IMG/VR virus record: IMGVR_UViG_3300035190_000263
Location: 1 to 23,172 of that record
Direction: 5' to 3' (one strand)
Source: a virus
DNA: 23,172 bases
Part shown: piece after piece, positions 1 to 7,506 of the stretch
Numbering within the stretch: position 1 is the stretch's first letter
Layout: the number at the start of each line of letters is the position of its first letter
The notes under the pieces: model-generated
The model's input: only the letters and a program-made list of their open reading frames with translations
Told to the model about the DNA's origin: nothing
Databases searched by the model: none
Program-made: the position numbers and the translations under genes

Positions 1-187
1 CAACGATGCTTCACACATCTTCCGAAAGATGTATGACGCTCTACAGGAGAATCTCGAACCTTCCAGTATTCCTCCAGCCATTTTGATTATTGCCGACTAT
101 CAGTACAAAGCAGCATTTGTTGCAGACCACGAGATCAATCTGACCGCTTGTATTGTTCAGTTGATGATGGAGTGCAATTTCAAATGA
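1..187 (+). CDS. 44: Sliding-clamp loader large subunit gp44, C-terminal fragment
   Basis: This is the 3' end of an open frame that enters from the left edge (first full codon at base 2, stop TGA at 185-187), leaving about 61 residues. The peptide runs from NDASHIFRKMYD through PPAILIIADYQYKAAFV to a short tail ending MMECNFK. It resembles the helical C-terminal collar domain of T4 gp44, which ends in a similar aromatic-basic tail (CEMQWK). In the family, gp44 is the AAA+ ATPase that forms a 4:1 complex with gp62 and opens and loads the gp45 clamp at primer-template junctions. The ATPase motifs lie outside the window. The stop overlaps the next start as ATGA, the close coupling expected for the 44/62 pair. 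Identity rests on the C-terminal similarity plus synteny with gp62 and RegA. Confidence 0.85.
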   Translation, partial: NDASHIFRKMYDALQENLEPSSIPPAILIIADYQYKAAFVADHEINLTACIVQLMMECNFK

Positions 188-564
188 ACTTGACTGAATA
201 TCTGAACTCTATCAATTATTCCAAGAAGAATCTGATGGTTGATACAGAGACAGAGAAATCATATGCTCCATATGTGGTAAATCGCTGTCTTTCGTATTTC
301 CCCGACACTCTGCTACACGCAAATGAGATGAATCGTCTGAACTTTCTGGACAAGAAGATTCAGTACAATTACTATCTTGGTTCTATTCGTGCTCGTAAAC
401 GCTTCTCCAAGTGGTTGAAGAAGGAGGAAAGCGAGGACATAGAATTGGTGAAAAACTACTTTGGATACTCAGATAAGAGAGCGAGGGAAGCATTACGCAT
501 ACTCTCCAAAGATCAAATTGCAAATATTAGAAAAGAAATGAACATTGGCGGATCGCGTAAATGA
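184..564 (+). CDS. 62: Sliding-clamp loader small subunit gp62
   Basis: Predicted protein of 126 residues, shorter than T4 gp62 (187). Its family is the phage clamp-loader subunit A group. The recognisable part is the segment with VVNRCLSYFPDTLLHANEMN, then YNYYLGSIRARKRFSKWLKK, which parallels the T4 stretch around ALSQFPECMPAVYAMN and FNYLMAAVPRGKRYGKWAK. The open frame extends upstream to a TTG at 148, but ATG 184 is preferred: it overlaps the gp44 stop as ATGA and has GGAG about 11 bases upstream. gp62 is the non-ATPase subunit that joins the gp44 tetramer to form the clamp loader. Expression is probably coupled to gene 44 translation, as in T4. The C-terminal part beyond the conserved core is short and less certain. 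Confidence 0.88.
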   Translation: MNLTEYLNSINYSKKNLMVDTETEKSYAPYVVNRCLSYFPDTLLHANEMNRLNFLDKKIQYNYYLGSIRARKRFSKWLKKEESEDIELVKNYFGYSDKRAREALRILSKDQIANIRKEMNIGGSRK

Positions 565-572
565 TGTTTTTT

Positions 573-580
573 CATAAATA
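573..580 (+). promoter_or_regulatory. Candidate T4-type late promoter upstream of regA
   Basis: CATAAATA fits the late-promoter core of T4-like phages (TATAAATA in T4, described as NATAAATA in marine relatives). It lies in one of the two longest intergenic gaps in the window and precedes regA and the structural genes. Start of transcription would fall near 586-588, in the loop of the overlapping hairpin. Seven-base matches of this kind also occur by chance (two are inside genes), so position is the main argument. Confidence 0.42.
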
Positions 581-599
581 AAGGGATCTACCTTTATTT
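576..599 (+). terminator. AU-rich RNA hairpin between gp62 and regA (weak terminator or regulatory stem)
   Basis: Bases 576-584 (AAATAAAGG) are the exact reverse complement of 591-599 (CCTTTATTT), with a six-base loop GATCTA and a T-run to 601. Only two of nine pairs are G-C, so it is weak for an intrinsic terminator. It sits directly before GGGGA at 602-606, the likely regA ribosome-binding site. It could attenuate read-through from 44-62, protect an RNA end, or modulate regA translation. Confidence 0.5.
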
Positions 600-612
600 T
601 TGGGGAAACATT

Positions 613-1014
613 ATGGCTACCATATCAGTTGAAGATTTACTAGAAGTTACATTAACAAAAGAAGATGATTTTCTAAAAGTAAAGGAAACTCTTACACGAA
701 TCGGTGTTTCTTCAAAGACAGAGAACAAACTCTGGCAATCCTGCCATATCCTGCACAAGAAGGGTAAGTATTACATAGTCCATTTCAAGGAGTTGTTTCT
801 CCTTGATGGACTTTCTTCTTCTATAGACGAAAATGATCTTGCCAGAAGAAACACAATAGCCACTCTCTTGGAAGAATGGGGTTTATTGCAAATAGTCGAT
901 CCCAAGCGCATAGAGGGTCAATTTGCAGGAATAAATCAGATCAAAATCATTCCATTTAAGGATAAGAATGCTTGGCAACTTATTCCTAAATATCACATAG
1001 GAAAGAAGAACTGA
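613..1014 (+). CDS. regA: Translational repressor of early genes RegA
   Basis: Predicted protein of 133 residues (T4 RegA has 122). Strong visible similarity to T4 RegA: the segment DDFLKVKETLTRIGV, then LWQSCHILHKKGKYYIVHFKE, the acidic run before TIATLLEEWGLLQIV, and the C-terminal WQLIPKYHIG, matching T4 WKLVPKYTIG. About ten extra residues at the N-terminus (MATISVEDLL) distinguish it. RegA binds A/U-rich initiation regions of early phage mRNAs and blocks ribosome entry; in T4 it also represses itself and genes 44, 62 and 45. Its place after 62 is the T4 order, but the next gene here is a structural protein rather than 43. Start ATG 613 has GGGGA at 602-606. The stop TGA overlaps the next ATG as TGATG. 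Confidence 0.95.
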   Translation: MATISVEDLLEVTLTKEDDFLKVKETLTRIGVSSKTENKLWQSCHILHKKGKYYIVHFKELFLLDGLSSSIDENDLARRNTIATLLEEWGLLQIVDPKRIEGQFAGINQIKIIPFKDKNAWQLIPKYHIGKKN

Positions 1015-1403
1015 TGCTTGCAGGAATACACGACATTTATGCCGAACAGGGTTCTGAGTATACCATCACTTTTCAATACTATGGAAGTGACGACTCTGCC
1101 TTGGACATTCTGACCACATATGAAAATGTAAGATTTGTGGTGAGAAGATCTGCTATTCCACAGGAAAAGAACCTGTTTGAATTGTCTTATGACGACAATA
1201 TAGAGGAAGGTTATTTACCTCTTCCTCTCTCCGATCAATACGGTACTGTTTCTGTTTCTGGTGAAGAGATCGTAATAACCATCAACACCGAAACTATGTC
1301 CTCTGTCTATCCTGGTCCTTATTTCTACTACCTGTTTCTGGAAACAAACACCGATGTCGTTGATTGTTTGCTGAAGGGTAGATTTGTGGTGGAGGCTCCG
1401 TGA
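1014..1403 (+). CDS. Putative virion structural protein, beta-sandwich type
   Basis: Predicted 129-residue protein rich in Tyr, Val and Thr with alternating hydrophobic residues, as in an all-beta fold. The opening IHDIYAEQGSEYTITFQY and ending LLKGRFVVEAP resemble the small beta-sandwich modules of phage baseplate and fibre-attachment proteins (BppU N-terminal type). That likeness is by pattern only, and no enzymatic motif is seen. It starts the structural run: its ATG overlaps the regA stop (TGATG), so it may be translated by coupling from regA, and its stop overlaps the GTG of the next small gene. Function is inferred from the tail-gene neighbourhood; a baseplate-peripheral or fibre-adaptor role is the best guess. 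Confidence 0.7.
   Translation: MLAGIHDIYAEQGSEYTITFQYYGSDDSALDILTTYENVRFVVRRSAIPQEKNLFELSYDDNIEEGYLPLPLSDQYGTVSVSGEEIVITINTETMSSVYPGPYFYYLFLETNTDVVDCLLKGRFVVEAP
1390..1394 (+). promoter_or_regulatory. Shine-Dalgarno GGAGG deciding a GTG start
   Basis: GGAGG lies five bases before GTG 1400. It supports the 39-residue gene that begins at the upstream gene's stop (GTGA overlap). Confidence 0.65.
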
Positions 1404-1519
1404 ACAAGATAAAAATAACGGAGCAGGTCCGTCCCAAAATAACACCTGTCAGGGATCAAGTGAATGTGTTCAAGGTCAAAATACAGAGCAACAAAACGAG
1501 TATAGTATATACGAGGTGA
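1400..1519 (+). CDS. Small basic protein, unknown function (GTG start)
   Basis: A 39-residue frame runs from GTG 1400 to TGA 1517-1519. The protein begins MNKIKITEQVRPKITPV and ends QSNKTSIVYTR; it is basic, with alternating hydrophobic residues in its second half. Three points support it as a real gene: GGAGG just upstream, the GTGA overlap with the preceding stop, and the fact that it fills the entire interval between two structural genes. Its last codons contain the GAGGTG that serves as ribosome-binding site for the gene at 1523. I recognise no family. It may be a small virion or assembly component, but only the location suggests that. No promoter is seen; expression would follow from coupling. 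Confidence 0.55.
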   Translation: MNKIKITEQVRPKITPVRDQVNVFKVKIQSNKTSIVYTR

Positions 1520-1522
1520 TAA

Positions 1523-2530
1523 ATGGCTGAGAGACAAAACTACATCGTAAGAAATGGAGTTGCTCAGCCCTTCCCAATACCCGATGCACCGAGGCCTACA
1601 ATCTCGGAAATGCGTCAACTATTGCGAGGTTATGATCAACAAGGAACGCTACTACCAAACGCAGCGATCATAACCAACGACATATCCAAGGTCGATATTC
1701 TTCGTTGTGGAACCCTGTATGCAGACAATATTGCAGGAATAGTAGCGGAAACTTGGACAAATCCAGAACCAGTATACATCACATTAGGTGGTGTTGAGCA
1801 GGGTGATGTTCTAACTGGTCTTACTGCAATAGACATTCTTGAGAGGATATTGTATCCATATCTGGCAGTATCCGTGTCATCTTTCAGTATGAACTATTCT
1901 CAGACGGTATTTGAGATAGGACAGACAACTCCAACTGCTTCTTTGTTTCCTTCTTGGAGTTTACAAAACATCTCGAATGCCACAGCAACTGGAACAAATA
2001 TCACTTATGTCTATTCTGGTGGTTCTTCTGGTTCTGTCCTCAGTGCGGCAAATCCAGCATCATCTGGTTCGGTCTTTGTATTACCTCCTGGCATCAACTC
2101 CACAACGGTAGGTGCTACTCTCATATACACAATAAGTGTTGCACAAAATGAAGGTTCTCCTGCAACTCGTACACAGACGATTTCTTGGAGAAGCAAGATC
2201 TATGTCGGTAAGAACGCCAGCAGCGATGTGAATACAATCACTAATCACAGTCAGTTGAGCAATGGAACAAGTCAGTTCATCACTTCCAGTTCATCTCCTG
2301 CTGCATCTGGTATTTCTCTTACCGCAGGATCTGGATATGTGTATATTTTTGTTCATACTTCCCTGAACGAAATAGCATCCATATCCATAGGAACGACCGA
2401 TCAGACACCAGCATTTCCTCTGGTTTCTTCCAATCATAACTTTACAAATGCATCTGGAGCCATTTCTACCTATAGAGTATACAGATCGACAAACCAACTT
2501 AATGGAGATTTCACTCTGAATATAACCTGA
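1523..2530 (+). CDS. Putative tail fibre / virion structural protein
   Basis: Predicted protein of 335 residues. The first ~120 residues look like an attachment region: a polar N-terminus, then VDILRCGTLYADNIAG and the segment GLTAIDILERILYPYLAVSV. This is followed by Ser/Thr/Gly-rich beta sequence with repeated aromatic positions (WSLQNIS near residue 145, YTISVAQNEG, TISWRSKIYVG near 225) and a C-terminal part with YVYIFVHTSLNEIASISI. That layout (ILYPY linker, Ig-like strands, closing YVYIF..P segment) occurs in structural proteins of marine phages. No enzyme motif is visible. Ribosome-binding site GAGGTG is at 1513-1518. One base separates the stop from the next ATG, and that next gene has no close Shine-Dalgarno, so coupling is likely. 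Unlike its neighbours it lacks the D-G-G-T-Y/F terminus. Confidence 0.75.
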   Translation: MAERQNYIVRNGVAQPFPIPDAPRPTISEMRQLLRGYDQQGTLLPNAAIITNDISKVDILRCGTLYADNIAGIVAETWTNPEPVYITLGGVEQGDVLTGLTAIDILERILYPYLAVSVSSFSMNYSQTVFEIGQTTPTASLFPSWSLQNISNATATGTNITYVYSGGSSGSVLSAANPASSGSVFVLPPGINSTTVGATLIYTISVAQNEGSPATRTQTISWRSKIYVGKNASSDVNTITNHSQLSNGTSQFITSSSSPAASGISLTAGSGYVYIFVHTSLNEIASISIGTTDQTPAFPLVSSNHNFTNASGAISTYRVYRSTNQLNGDFTLNIT

Positions 2531-2531
2531 T

Positions 2532-2927
2532 ATGCCTATTCCGAATACCGTCACAGTTGCTGCACCGATTGCACCAACTTCGGAGTTGGACACTTACCCA
2601 GTAACCAACCCGAAGTATGGTCTTGGTGGTCTACGCACTGTGGTCGATTCGACGGAAAGAGAAGGTATATCCAGTGATCGCAGACAGGTTGGAATGATGG
2701 TGTATGAAAGTACAAATAATGCTTTCTATACTTTGATTGGCGGAACAGATAATACAAATTGGCGTCAGGTTATTATGCTAATACCTGATGCATTTGGAAA
2801 TATACATATAGATGCAAACATCATACTCACTGGCTATCTGGAAACAGATACTGGAATTCGTGGTGGAACTGATGAAGCACTGGAATATCTTGGAAATGGT
2901 ATGTTGATGGATTGTGGAAACTATTAA
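2532..2927 (+). CDS. Small structural protein with RTVVDSTER domain and shared C-terminal cassette
   Basis: Predicted 131-residue protein. Residues ~30-80 contain GGLRTVVDSTEREGISSDRR then GMMVYESTNNAFYTLIGG and NWRQV, a module recurrent in phage structural proteins in which a parameter-like beta domain is followed by a short fibre tail. The last ~43 residues (GNIHIDANIILTGYLETD ... RGGTDEALEYLG ... MDCGNY) match the end of the 7030-7491 protein almost position for position, although their N-terminal domains differ. It ends in D-C-G-N-Y, one of the C-terminal signatures of this cluster. There is no close ribosome-binding site, and the ATG follows the upstream stop by one base, so translational coupling is expected. 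The role is probably a fibre-base or adaptor protein. Confidence 0.75.
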   Translation: MPIPNTVTVAAPIAPTSELDTYPVTNPKYGLGGLRTVVDSTEREGISSDRRQVGMMVYESTNNAFYTLIGGTDNTNWRQVIMLIPDAFGNIHIDANIILTGYLETDTGIRGGTDEALEYLGNGMLMDCGNY

Positions 2928-2947
2928 CTCTTTAAAGGGGCTAAACT

Positions 2948-5884
2948 ATGGCTGGAGGAACTGGTAATTTAATTCTTAAGCGCGGTACTTCAATACCAAA
3001 AAATATTGTAAGTGACGGAGAGGCAACTCTTTTAAAAGGTATGCCGGCAGTACAACTTGTTGGTCTATCCCGCGTTGTTGATACTAGCGGAACTTTGGGT
3101 GGTCCTCTTGTTTATGCTTTTGATAATTATCCAAATCGACTTTGGGTTGGTATGGATAATTTTGGTACAGGAACTCCCGAAAGTAATTCTGGTACTGGTG
3201 GTGGAGTTACTCCTGGCAGCATGGGCGGGGGTAATATTTTTACCGGCAGCGATCAAGAAGATAGTGATCCTACTAGAACTCGTGGTCTTTGGATGGGTGC
3301 AGAAATTAGAGCGGCGCAAGCGGTATATGTATCAGGAAGTAATGGCATTGATGCTGTTCCTACTATTCTACAAGCAGATTGGGCTAATCCTTCTGATGTT
3401 GTGTTAGTAACGCAGAAAGCAATCAAAGATTATGTTGGTACTCTTGGATCTTTGGTTATAGCGGATATTGGTTCAAAATCTAACACGATGTATCCAATGA
3501 TGGTTGATGGTATTGGAGCACAAACAGTTTATATTGACAGTGCAACCACTCCTTTTTCTTATGCTCCTAGCAGCAATACTCTTACTGTTTCTGGTGATCT
3601 TGCCGTAAATGGCGGAGACATCACTACCACTAACACTGGTACTAGCACTATTTTCAACACAAACACCACTAGAGTTGATATTGGCGGTGCAGCAACTGAT
3701 ATGAGGATTGGTAATCTTGCATCAACTGGATCAGTTAGAGTAGGACAAACACTGGTTGGTAATACAACAACGCAGAATGTCTTCGATACTGGTGCAACTA
3801 CTGTAAATGCATTTGGTGCTGCAAATGTTGGTCTTAATTTAGGTTATGATGGTAATTTATCTTCGACAACAAATATAGTTGTTGGAGATGTAACAAGTGT
3901 ATCTACTAAAACAATAAACATAGGTACTGGTGTTACGGAGGGTGGAGTAAGTATAACCGTAGGATCTTCTGGTGCTGGAACTGCTTCTCTTGTTACTGTG
4001 GGTGGTCTTTTGACCGTTACTGAAAATCTTGCTGTAAATGGTGCAAGTAACACTGCTGATATTACCACTACTAATACGGTTGCTAAAGTGTTTAATTCTA
4101 CAGCAACCACTGTAAATATTGGTGGTGCTGCAACTACTCTAACCATCGGAGCAGCAACAGGTACAACGACGATAAACAATGCCAACACTGTAGTAACTGG
4201 TGATCTAAGTATCGGTGGTGGTTCCGCACCAAAATCCATTAAATTTCTTGAAGCGTCTGGAAATGGAACTAATTTTGTTGCATTTAAAGCACCCTCTCTG
4301 ATTACCACTTCTAGAACATATATTTTGCCTGATGATTTTCCTGATGCAAATAAAGTTCTACAATCAGATACTTCTGGTAATTTGACTTGGGTGAGTGCTG
4401 GTAATGCTTCGACTGTATCCATAGGTTCGTCTGGTGATTCCATAGAATATGGTGTAGTTCTTGCAACAACAGGATCTAAAGGTGGTAATGCTTCTCTTGT
4501 TATGGACAACGGAGACAATATAACCTACAATCCTTCCACAGATACACTGACAGTTCCCAATCTTATTGTAAATGGAACAACCACAACAATAGACACAACC
4601 AATCTCCTTGTTGAAGACGCAAATATAATAATCGGTAATACTGCAAGTCCTAGTGACACAACAGGAAATGGTGGTGGTATAACTCTGAAATCCAATTCAG
4701 ATAGAACGATTACTTGGGATAAAGATATTAATCCTGGTGGTACGACCACTGGTACTTGGAAAGTAAACACAAATTTCAGTATACCTGATGGTGGTGGTTA
4801 TTTATTTGCTGCTGATAAAGTATTAGGTAAAACATTCTTGTCTCTTTTTAATTCTGGTACTGGTGGTGGCTCTTTCACAATAAAAGCACCAACCACAACA
4901 AGTCCAACTGACTTGGCAAGCGGTTTGGGTATGAGATTACCTTCTACGGTCGCTTCTAGCGGACAGATACTAAGAGTCGCGTCTATGTCCAGTAACGAGG
5001 CACAATTAGAGTGGGCAACTCCTTCGGCAGGCGTCGCAGGATCTAATACTCAGGTGATGTTTAATAATAATGGATCTCTTGCTGGTGATGCTGGTTTTAC
5101 TTATGATCTTAATTCAGACAGTGTTACTCTTGCTGGAGATATTGCAGTAAATGGAGGTGATATTACTACCACCGCTGCTACTCTAAGCATAGGAAATACA
5201 TCAACCAGTTCTAACACCACTACTAATATTTCTAATGCAGCAATAAGTAGCGGTGTAAGTAAAACAGTAAATATAGGTACAAATTCTAGTACATCATCTA
5301 CTACTGTTATAAACATAGGAACGGGTTGGAATCAGATCACCGCAGGTACTATTAATTTGGGCACATTTGGTGCAACTGGTATAGTAGCAAATATGCCTAT
5401 AAGATATACTGGTAATTCTGGAAGTAATTATGTTCAATTACAGGCTCCACAATCAACTTCATTTAGCAATTATACACTGACTTTCCCAACAACATCACCA
5501 TCTAACGGTCAATTGTTGAGTTCGGATTCAAGTGGTAATTTATCTTGGACTACTCAGAGCAATATAACTGCTGGTTCTGTGAATGTCAGACTAGAAACAG
5601 GAGTTTTTGATTCCACTACACCAAGAAGATATAACATTCCTTTCTTGGGTTCTAATGGACAAGACAATCCTTCTGTTCTTTCTGGTTTAAGTGAAGGTAC
5701 AGCAACCGCCGCATATCTTTATGTCGATAGTACCACCTTTAATATTCAGGCAGATACATCTGGAAATTATACAAACAGAGTTAGTGGATTGTATTATGAG
5801 ATAGATGACACTACTGGTTCTCCTTATGTGGGAACCCTCTACTGTGACTATATCGGTGCAATGTTGGATTGCGGAACATACTGA
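2948..5884 (+). CDS. Large tail fibre protein with Mtd-like N-terminal domain and beta repeats
   Basis: Predicted 978-residue protein. Residues 1-75 form an attachment domain (NLILKRGTSIPKN, GMPAVQLVGL, NRLWVGMDNFG), followed by a Gly/Ser/Thr linker, then LWMGAEIRA (~114) and VTQKAIKDYVG (~153). Residues ~180-430 carry repeats of the form FN.TATTVNIGGAATTLTIG. A module near 440-490 holds FVAFKAP and a Gly-Asn-Leu-Thr-Trp strand. Near 540 comes VNGTTTTIDTTNLLVED with GGGITLKSNSDRTITW. Related AP/LP modules recur near 640 and 827, and an SNTQVMFNNNGSLAGDAG module lies near 700. The C-terminus DYIGAMLDCGTY carries the cluster signature. The length and repeats fit a long trimeric fibre. AAAGGGG at 2934-2940 precedes ATG 2948. 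It is the longest fibre in the module and may be a shaft with several receptor-facing segments. Confidence 0.85.
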   Translation: MAGGTGNLILKRGTSIPKNIVSDGEATLLKGMPAVQLVGLSRVVDTSGTLGGPLVYAFDNYPNRLWVGMDNFGTGTPESNSGTGGGVTPGSMGGGNIFTGSDQEDSDPTRTRGLWMGAEIRAAQAVYVSGSNGIDAVPTILQADWANPSDVVLVTQKAIKDYVGTLGSLVIADIGSKSNTMYPMMVDGIGAQTVYIDSATTPFSYAPSSNTLTVSGDLAVNGGDITTTNTGTSTIFNTNTTRVDIGGAATDMRIGNLASTGSVRVGQTLVGNTTTQNVFDTGATTVNAFGAANVGLNLGYDGNLSSTTNIVVGDVTSVSTKTINIGTGVTEGGVSITVGSSGAGTASLVTVGGLLTVTENLAVNGASNTADITTTNTVAKVFNSTATTVNIGGAATTLTIGAATGTTTINNANTVVTGDLSIGGGSAPKSIKFLEASGNGTNFVAFKAPSLITTSRTYILPDDFPDANKVLQSDTSGNLTWVSAGNASTVSIGSSGDSIEYGVVLATTGSKGGNASLVMDNGDNITYNPSTDTLTVPNLIVNGTTTTIDTTNLLVEDANIIIGNTASPSDTTGNGGGITLKSNSDRTITWDKDINPGGTTTGTWKVNTNFSIPDGGGYLFAADKVLGKTFLSLFNSGTGGGSFTIKAPTTTSPTDLASGLGMRLPSTVASSGQILRVASMSSNEAQLEWATPSAGVAGSNTQVMFNNNGSLAGDAGFTYDLNSDSVTLAGDIAVNGGDITTTAATLSIGNTSTSSNTTTNISNAAISSGVSKTVNIGTNSSTSSTTVINIGTGWNQITAGTINLGTFGATGIVANMPIRYTGNSGSNYVQLQAPQSTSFSNYTLTFPTTSPSNGQLLSSDSSGNLSWTTQSNITAGSVNVRLETGVFDSTTPRRYNIPFLGSNGQDNPSVLSGLSEGTATAAYLYVDSTTFNIQADTSGNYTNRVSGLYYEIDDTTGSPYVGTLYCDYIGAMLDCGTY

Positions 5885-5935
5885 TTCTTAACTAAATACT
5901 TCTGTTCGACCTGAAATTTTTATTATGGATGAATA
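5885..5935 (+). other. Longest gap in the structural module, with a weak late-promoter-like motif
   Basis: This 51-base gap separates two paralogous fibre genes. It contains CTAAATA (5892-5898), one mismatch from the ATAAATA late core, and GGATGA shortly before ATG 5936 as a modest ribosome-binding site. An in-frame mini-ORF (ATG GAT GAA TAA) overlaps that site. I see no hairpin. A secondary late promoter is possible but weakly supported. Confidence 0.3.
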
Positions 5936-7030
5936 ATGGCTGGAACTGGTAATCTACTGTTAAAACGAGGAGGTCTACTTCCGAATGAAGGTGTGCTCAT
6001 ACATGGCATGCCAGCAGTACAATTACAGGGTTTAAGTACCACAATAAATCTCGCCGGAACCAGTAATGGTGGTGAGTATGCCTACAATAACTATCAAAAC
6101 AGATTATGGGTTGGTGTTAATGGTTACGGCTGTAATGGTTCTGGTACTGGTACTGGTTCTACTGGTTCCACAGGAGGTACTGCTGAATTCGGTACTAATC
6201 CGTATCCTGCAACTGGTGGGGCCTCTGCTTGTCCTACCACTGGAGCAACAAGACCTATATGGATGGGTGCAGAAATTCGTGCCCACACCCCAGTAAAAGA
6301 AAATGCAGGAGATACTTACTATACTATTCTGAAAGCCGACTGGAATAATCCATCTGATTATGTCCTAGTTACACAGAAAGCAATCAAGGAGTATGTGTCT
6401 ACTGTAGCAGGATCTTCTGCTCCTGTGCTGTACGAAATAGATGGCGGAACTACTAATACAGTAACTCTCGGGTTGTCTACTGGTGATGCGTTTGATGGTG
6501 CCGGTGCTGCCTATTCGGGTGGTAAAATTCTTTTACCTGATCCTAATACGGATATTCAATTAAATGGTGCTGCTGCTGGATATTTGATCGCAGTGGATAA
6601 TGTTGTTAATGCTTCTGCCAACAATACTATTGTTCATCTCAAATGGCAACCGACTACTGGTTTTGTCACCAAATCTGGTATAGGATTGACCAATGATAGT
6701 AATGTCGCCCTCCTTGGTTCCGACGGCGCAACAAAAGGAACGCAAACATTCCAATCACCAGTAGGAGTAGAGAACTATCTGGATCTTCTTGGATACACCG
6801 ACATAAACAATCCAAATAATCCAGCAACAATAAAATCATCAAACTCTACCGCTGCTTCCATATTTGATACTGGTGTTCTCGACATAAGCATCGGTGGAGC
6901 AACAGAACTCATAGAAATTGGTGATGGTTCTACCAACGGAAATACAGCCACCACAATCTACGGTGAATTAACAGTAACTGGTCCGACCAATCTGAGTTCG
7001 GATACTGTCATAGACGGAGGAACTTTCTGA
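5936..7030 (+). CDS. Tail fibre protein, paralogue of the 978-residue fibre N-terminus
   Basis: Predicted protein of 364 residues. The first ~155 residues parallel the preceding large fibre: NLLLKRGGLLPNEG, GMPAVQLQGL, NRLWVGVNGYG, a Gly/Thr/Ser linker (GTGTGSTGSTGG), IWMGAEIRA (~108) and VTQKAIKEYVST (~146). After this comes a beta-rich body with the segment LPDPNTDIQLNGAAAGYLIA and a single copy of the IGGATELIEIG type repeat near residue 320. The C-terminus is VIDGGTF. The shared head suggests that both proteins dock onto the same or equivalent virion sites, while the different bodies suggest distinct fibre lengths or receptors. The stop TGA overlaps the next ATG (TGATG). I infer a short side fibre or a fibre-chain segment. 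Confidence 0.82.
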   Translation: MAGTGNLLLKRGGLLPNEGVLIHGMPAVQLQGLSTTINLAGTSNGGEYAYNNYQNRLWVGVNGYGCNGSGTGTGSTGSTGGTAEFGTNPYPATGGASACPTTGATRPIWMGAEIRAHTPVKENAGDTYYTILKADWNNPSDYVLVTQKAIKEYVSTVAGSSAPVLYEIDGGTTNTVTLGLSTGDAFDGAGAAYSGGKILLPDPNTDIQLNGAAAGYLIAVDNVVNASANNTIVHLKWQPTTGFVTKSGIGLTNDSNVALLGSDGATKGTQTFQSPVGVENYLDLLGYTDINNPNNPATIKSSNSTAASIFDTGVLDISIGGATELIEIGDGSTNGNTATTIYGELTVTGPTNLSSDTVIDGGTF

Positions 7031-7491
7031 TGCCAGTAGTATTGAGAACAAAGCGTTCCGCCACGACAGGAACAACGCCATCAAATCTAGAACTCGGAGA
7101 GTTGGCAGTAAACATTCCAGACAAGAAAATCTGGATAGGTGACGGAACAGCCACTCCTGCTTTGATTGCAGATTACAATGCCGCTGCTGGGCAATATTAT
7201 GCCGGAAATGGTATAGCGATTGATGGGTCCAATAATATCTCTCTGGATCTGTCCGCAGTGGATGAGCCAGAAGTGAACTTTACTACCGCCAATGAGATGA
7301 ATTTTCAAGCAGGAAACGCAACAATCAGCGGTATACGAGGTATTGTTGCCGATAGTAATGGAAACATATACATAACAGGGAACCTTATAGTTTCTGGATA
7401 CTTGGAAACTGATGTCGGGGTTCGCGGCGGAACAGACGCTGAATTGGAATATCTGGGTGAAAATATGGTTATGGATGGTGGAACTTTCTAA
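7030..7491 (+). CDS. Small structural protein: Mtd-like N-terminus plus shared C-terminal cassette
   Basis: Predicted 153-residue protein. Residues 1-45 (VLRTKRSATTGTTPSNLELG, ELAVNIPDKKIWIGDG) follow the RRGT..P / GELAVNT / IWIG pattern of the N-terminal domain of the Bordetella phage tropism determinant Mtd. A middle segment with YAGNGIAIDGSNNISLDLS resembles short strand-turn repeats of fibre proteins. The last ~43 residues (GNIYITGNLIVSGYLETD ... RGGTDAELEYLG ... MDGGTF) are closely related to the end of the 2532-2927 protein. The combination of a paralogous head and a shuffled tail in such a short protein points to an adaptor or fibre-tip capping role; that is inference. It is translationally linked to the upstream fibre by TGATG. 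Confidence 0.78.
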   Translation: MPVVLRTKRSATTGTTPSNLELGELAVNIPDKKIWIGDGTATPALIADYNAAAGQYYAGNGIAIDGSNNISLDLSAVDEPEVNFTTANEMNFQAGNATISGIRGIVADSNGNIYITGNLIVSGYLETDVGVRGGTDAELEYLGENMVMDGGTF

Positions 7492-7506
7492 AATTAGGAG
7501 TAGAAA

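Noticed and set aside
148-183. Upstream extension of gp62 to a TTG at 148
   Set aside because: It would be inside the gp44 coding region; ATG 184 has a Shine-Dalgarno and the ATGA overlap expected for this gene pair.
3844-4518. A 224-residue open frame on the minus strand within the large fibre gene
   Set aside because: It mirrors a repetitive, Thr/Val/Gly-rich plus-strand gene whose codons make the reverse frame open by chance. It has no start signal and no independent motif; similar shadow frames occur at 8511-8993 and 10855-11313.
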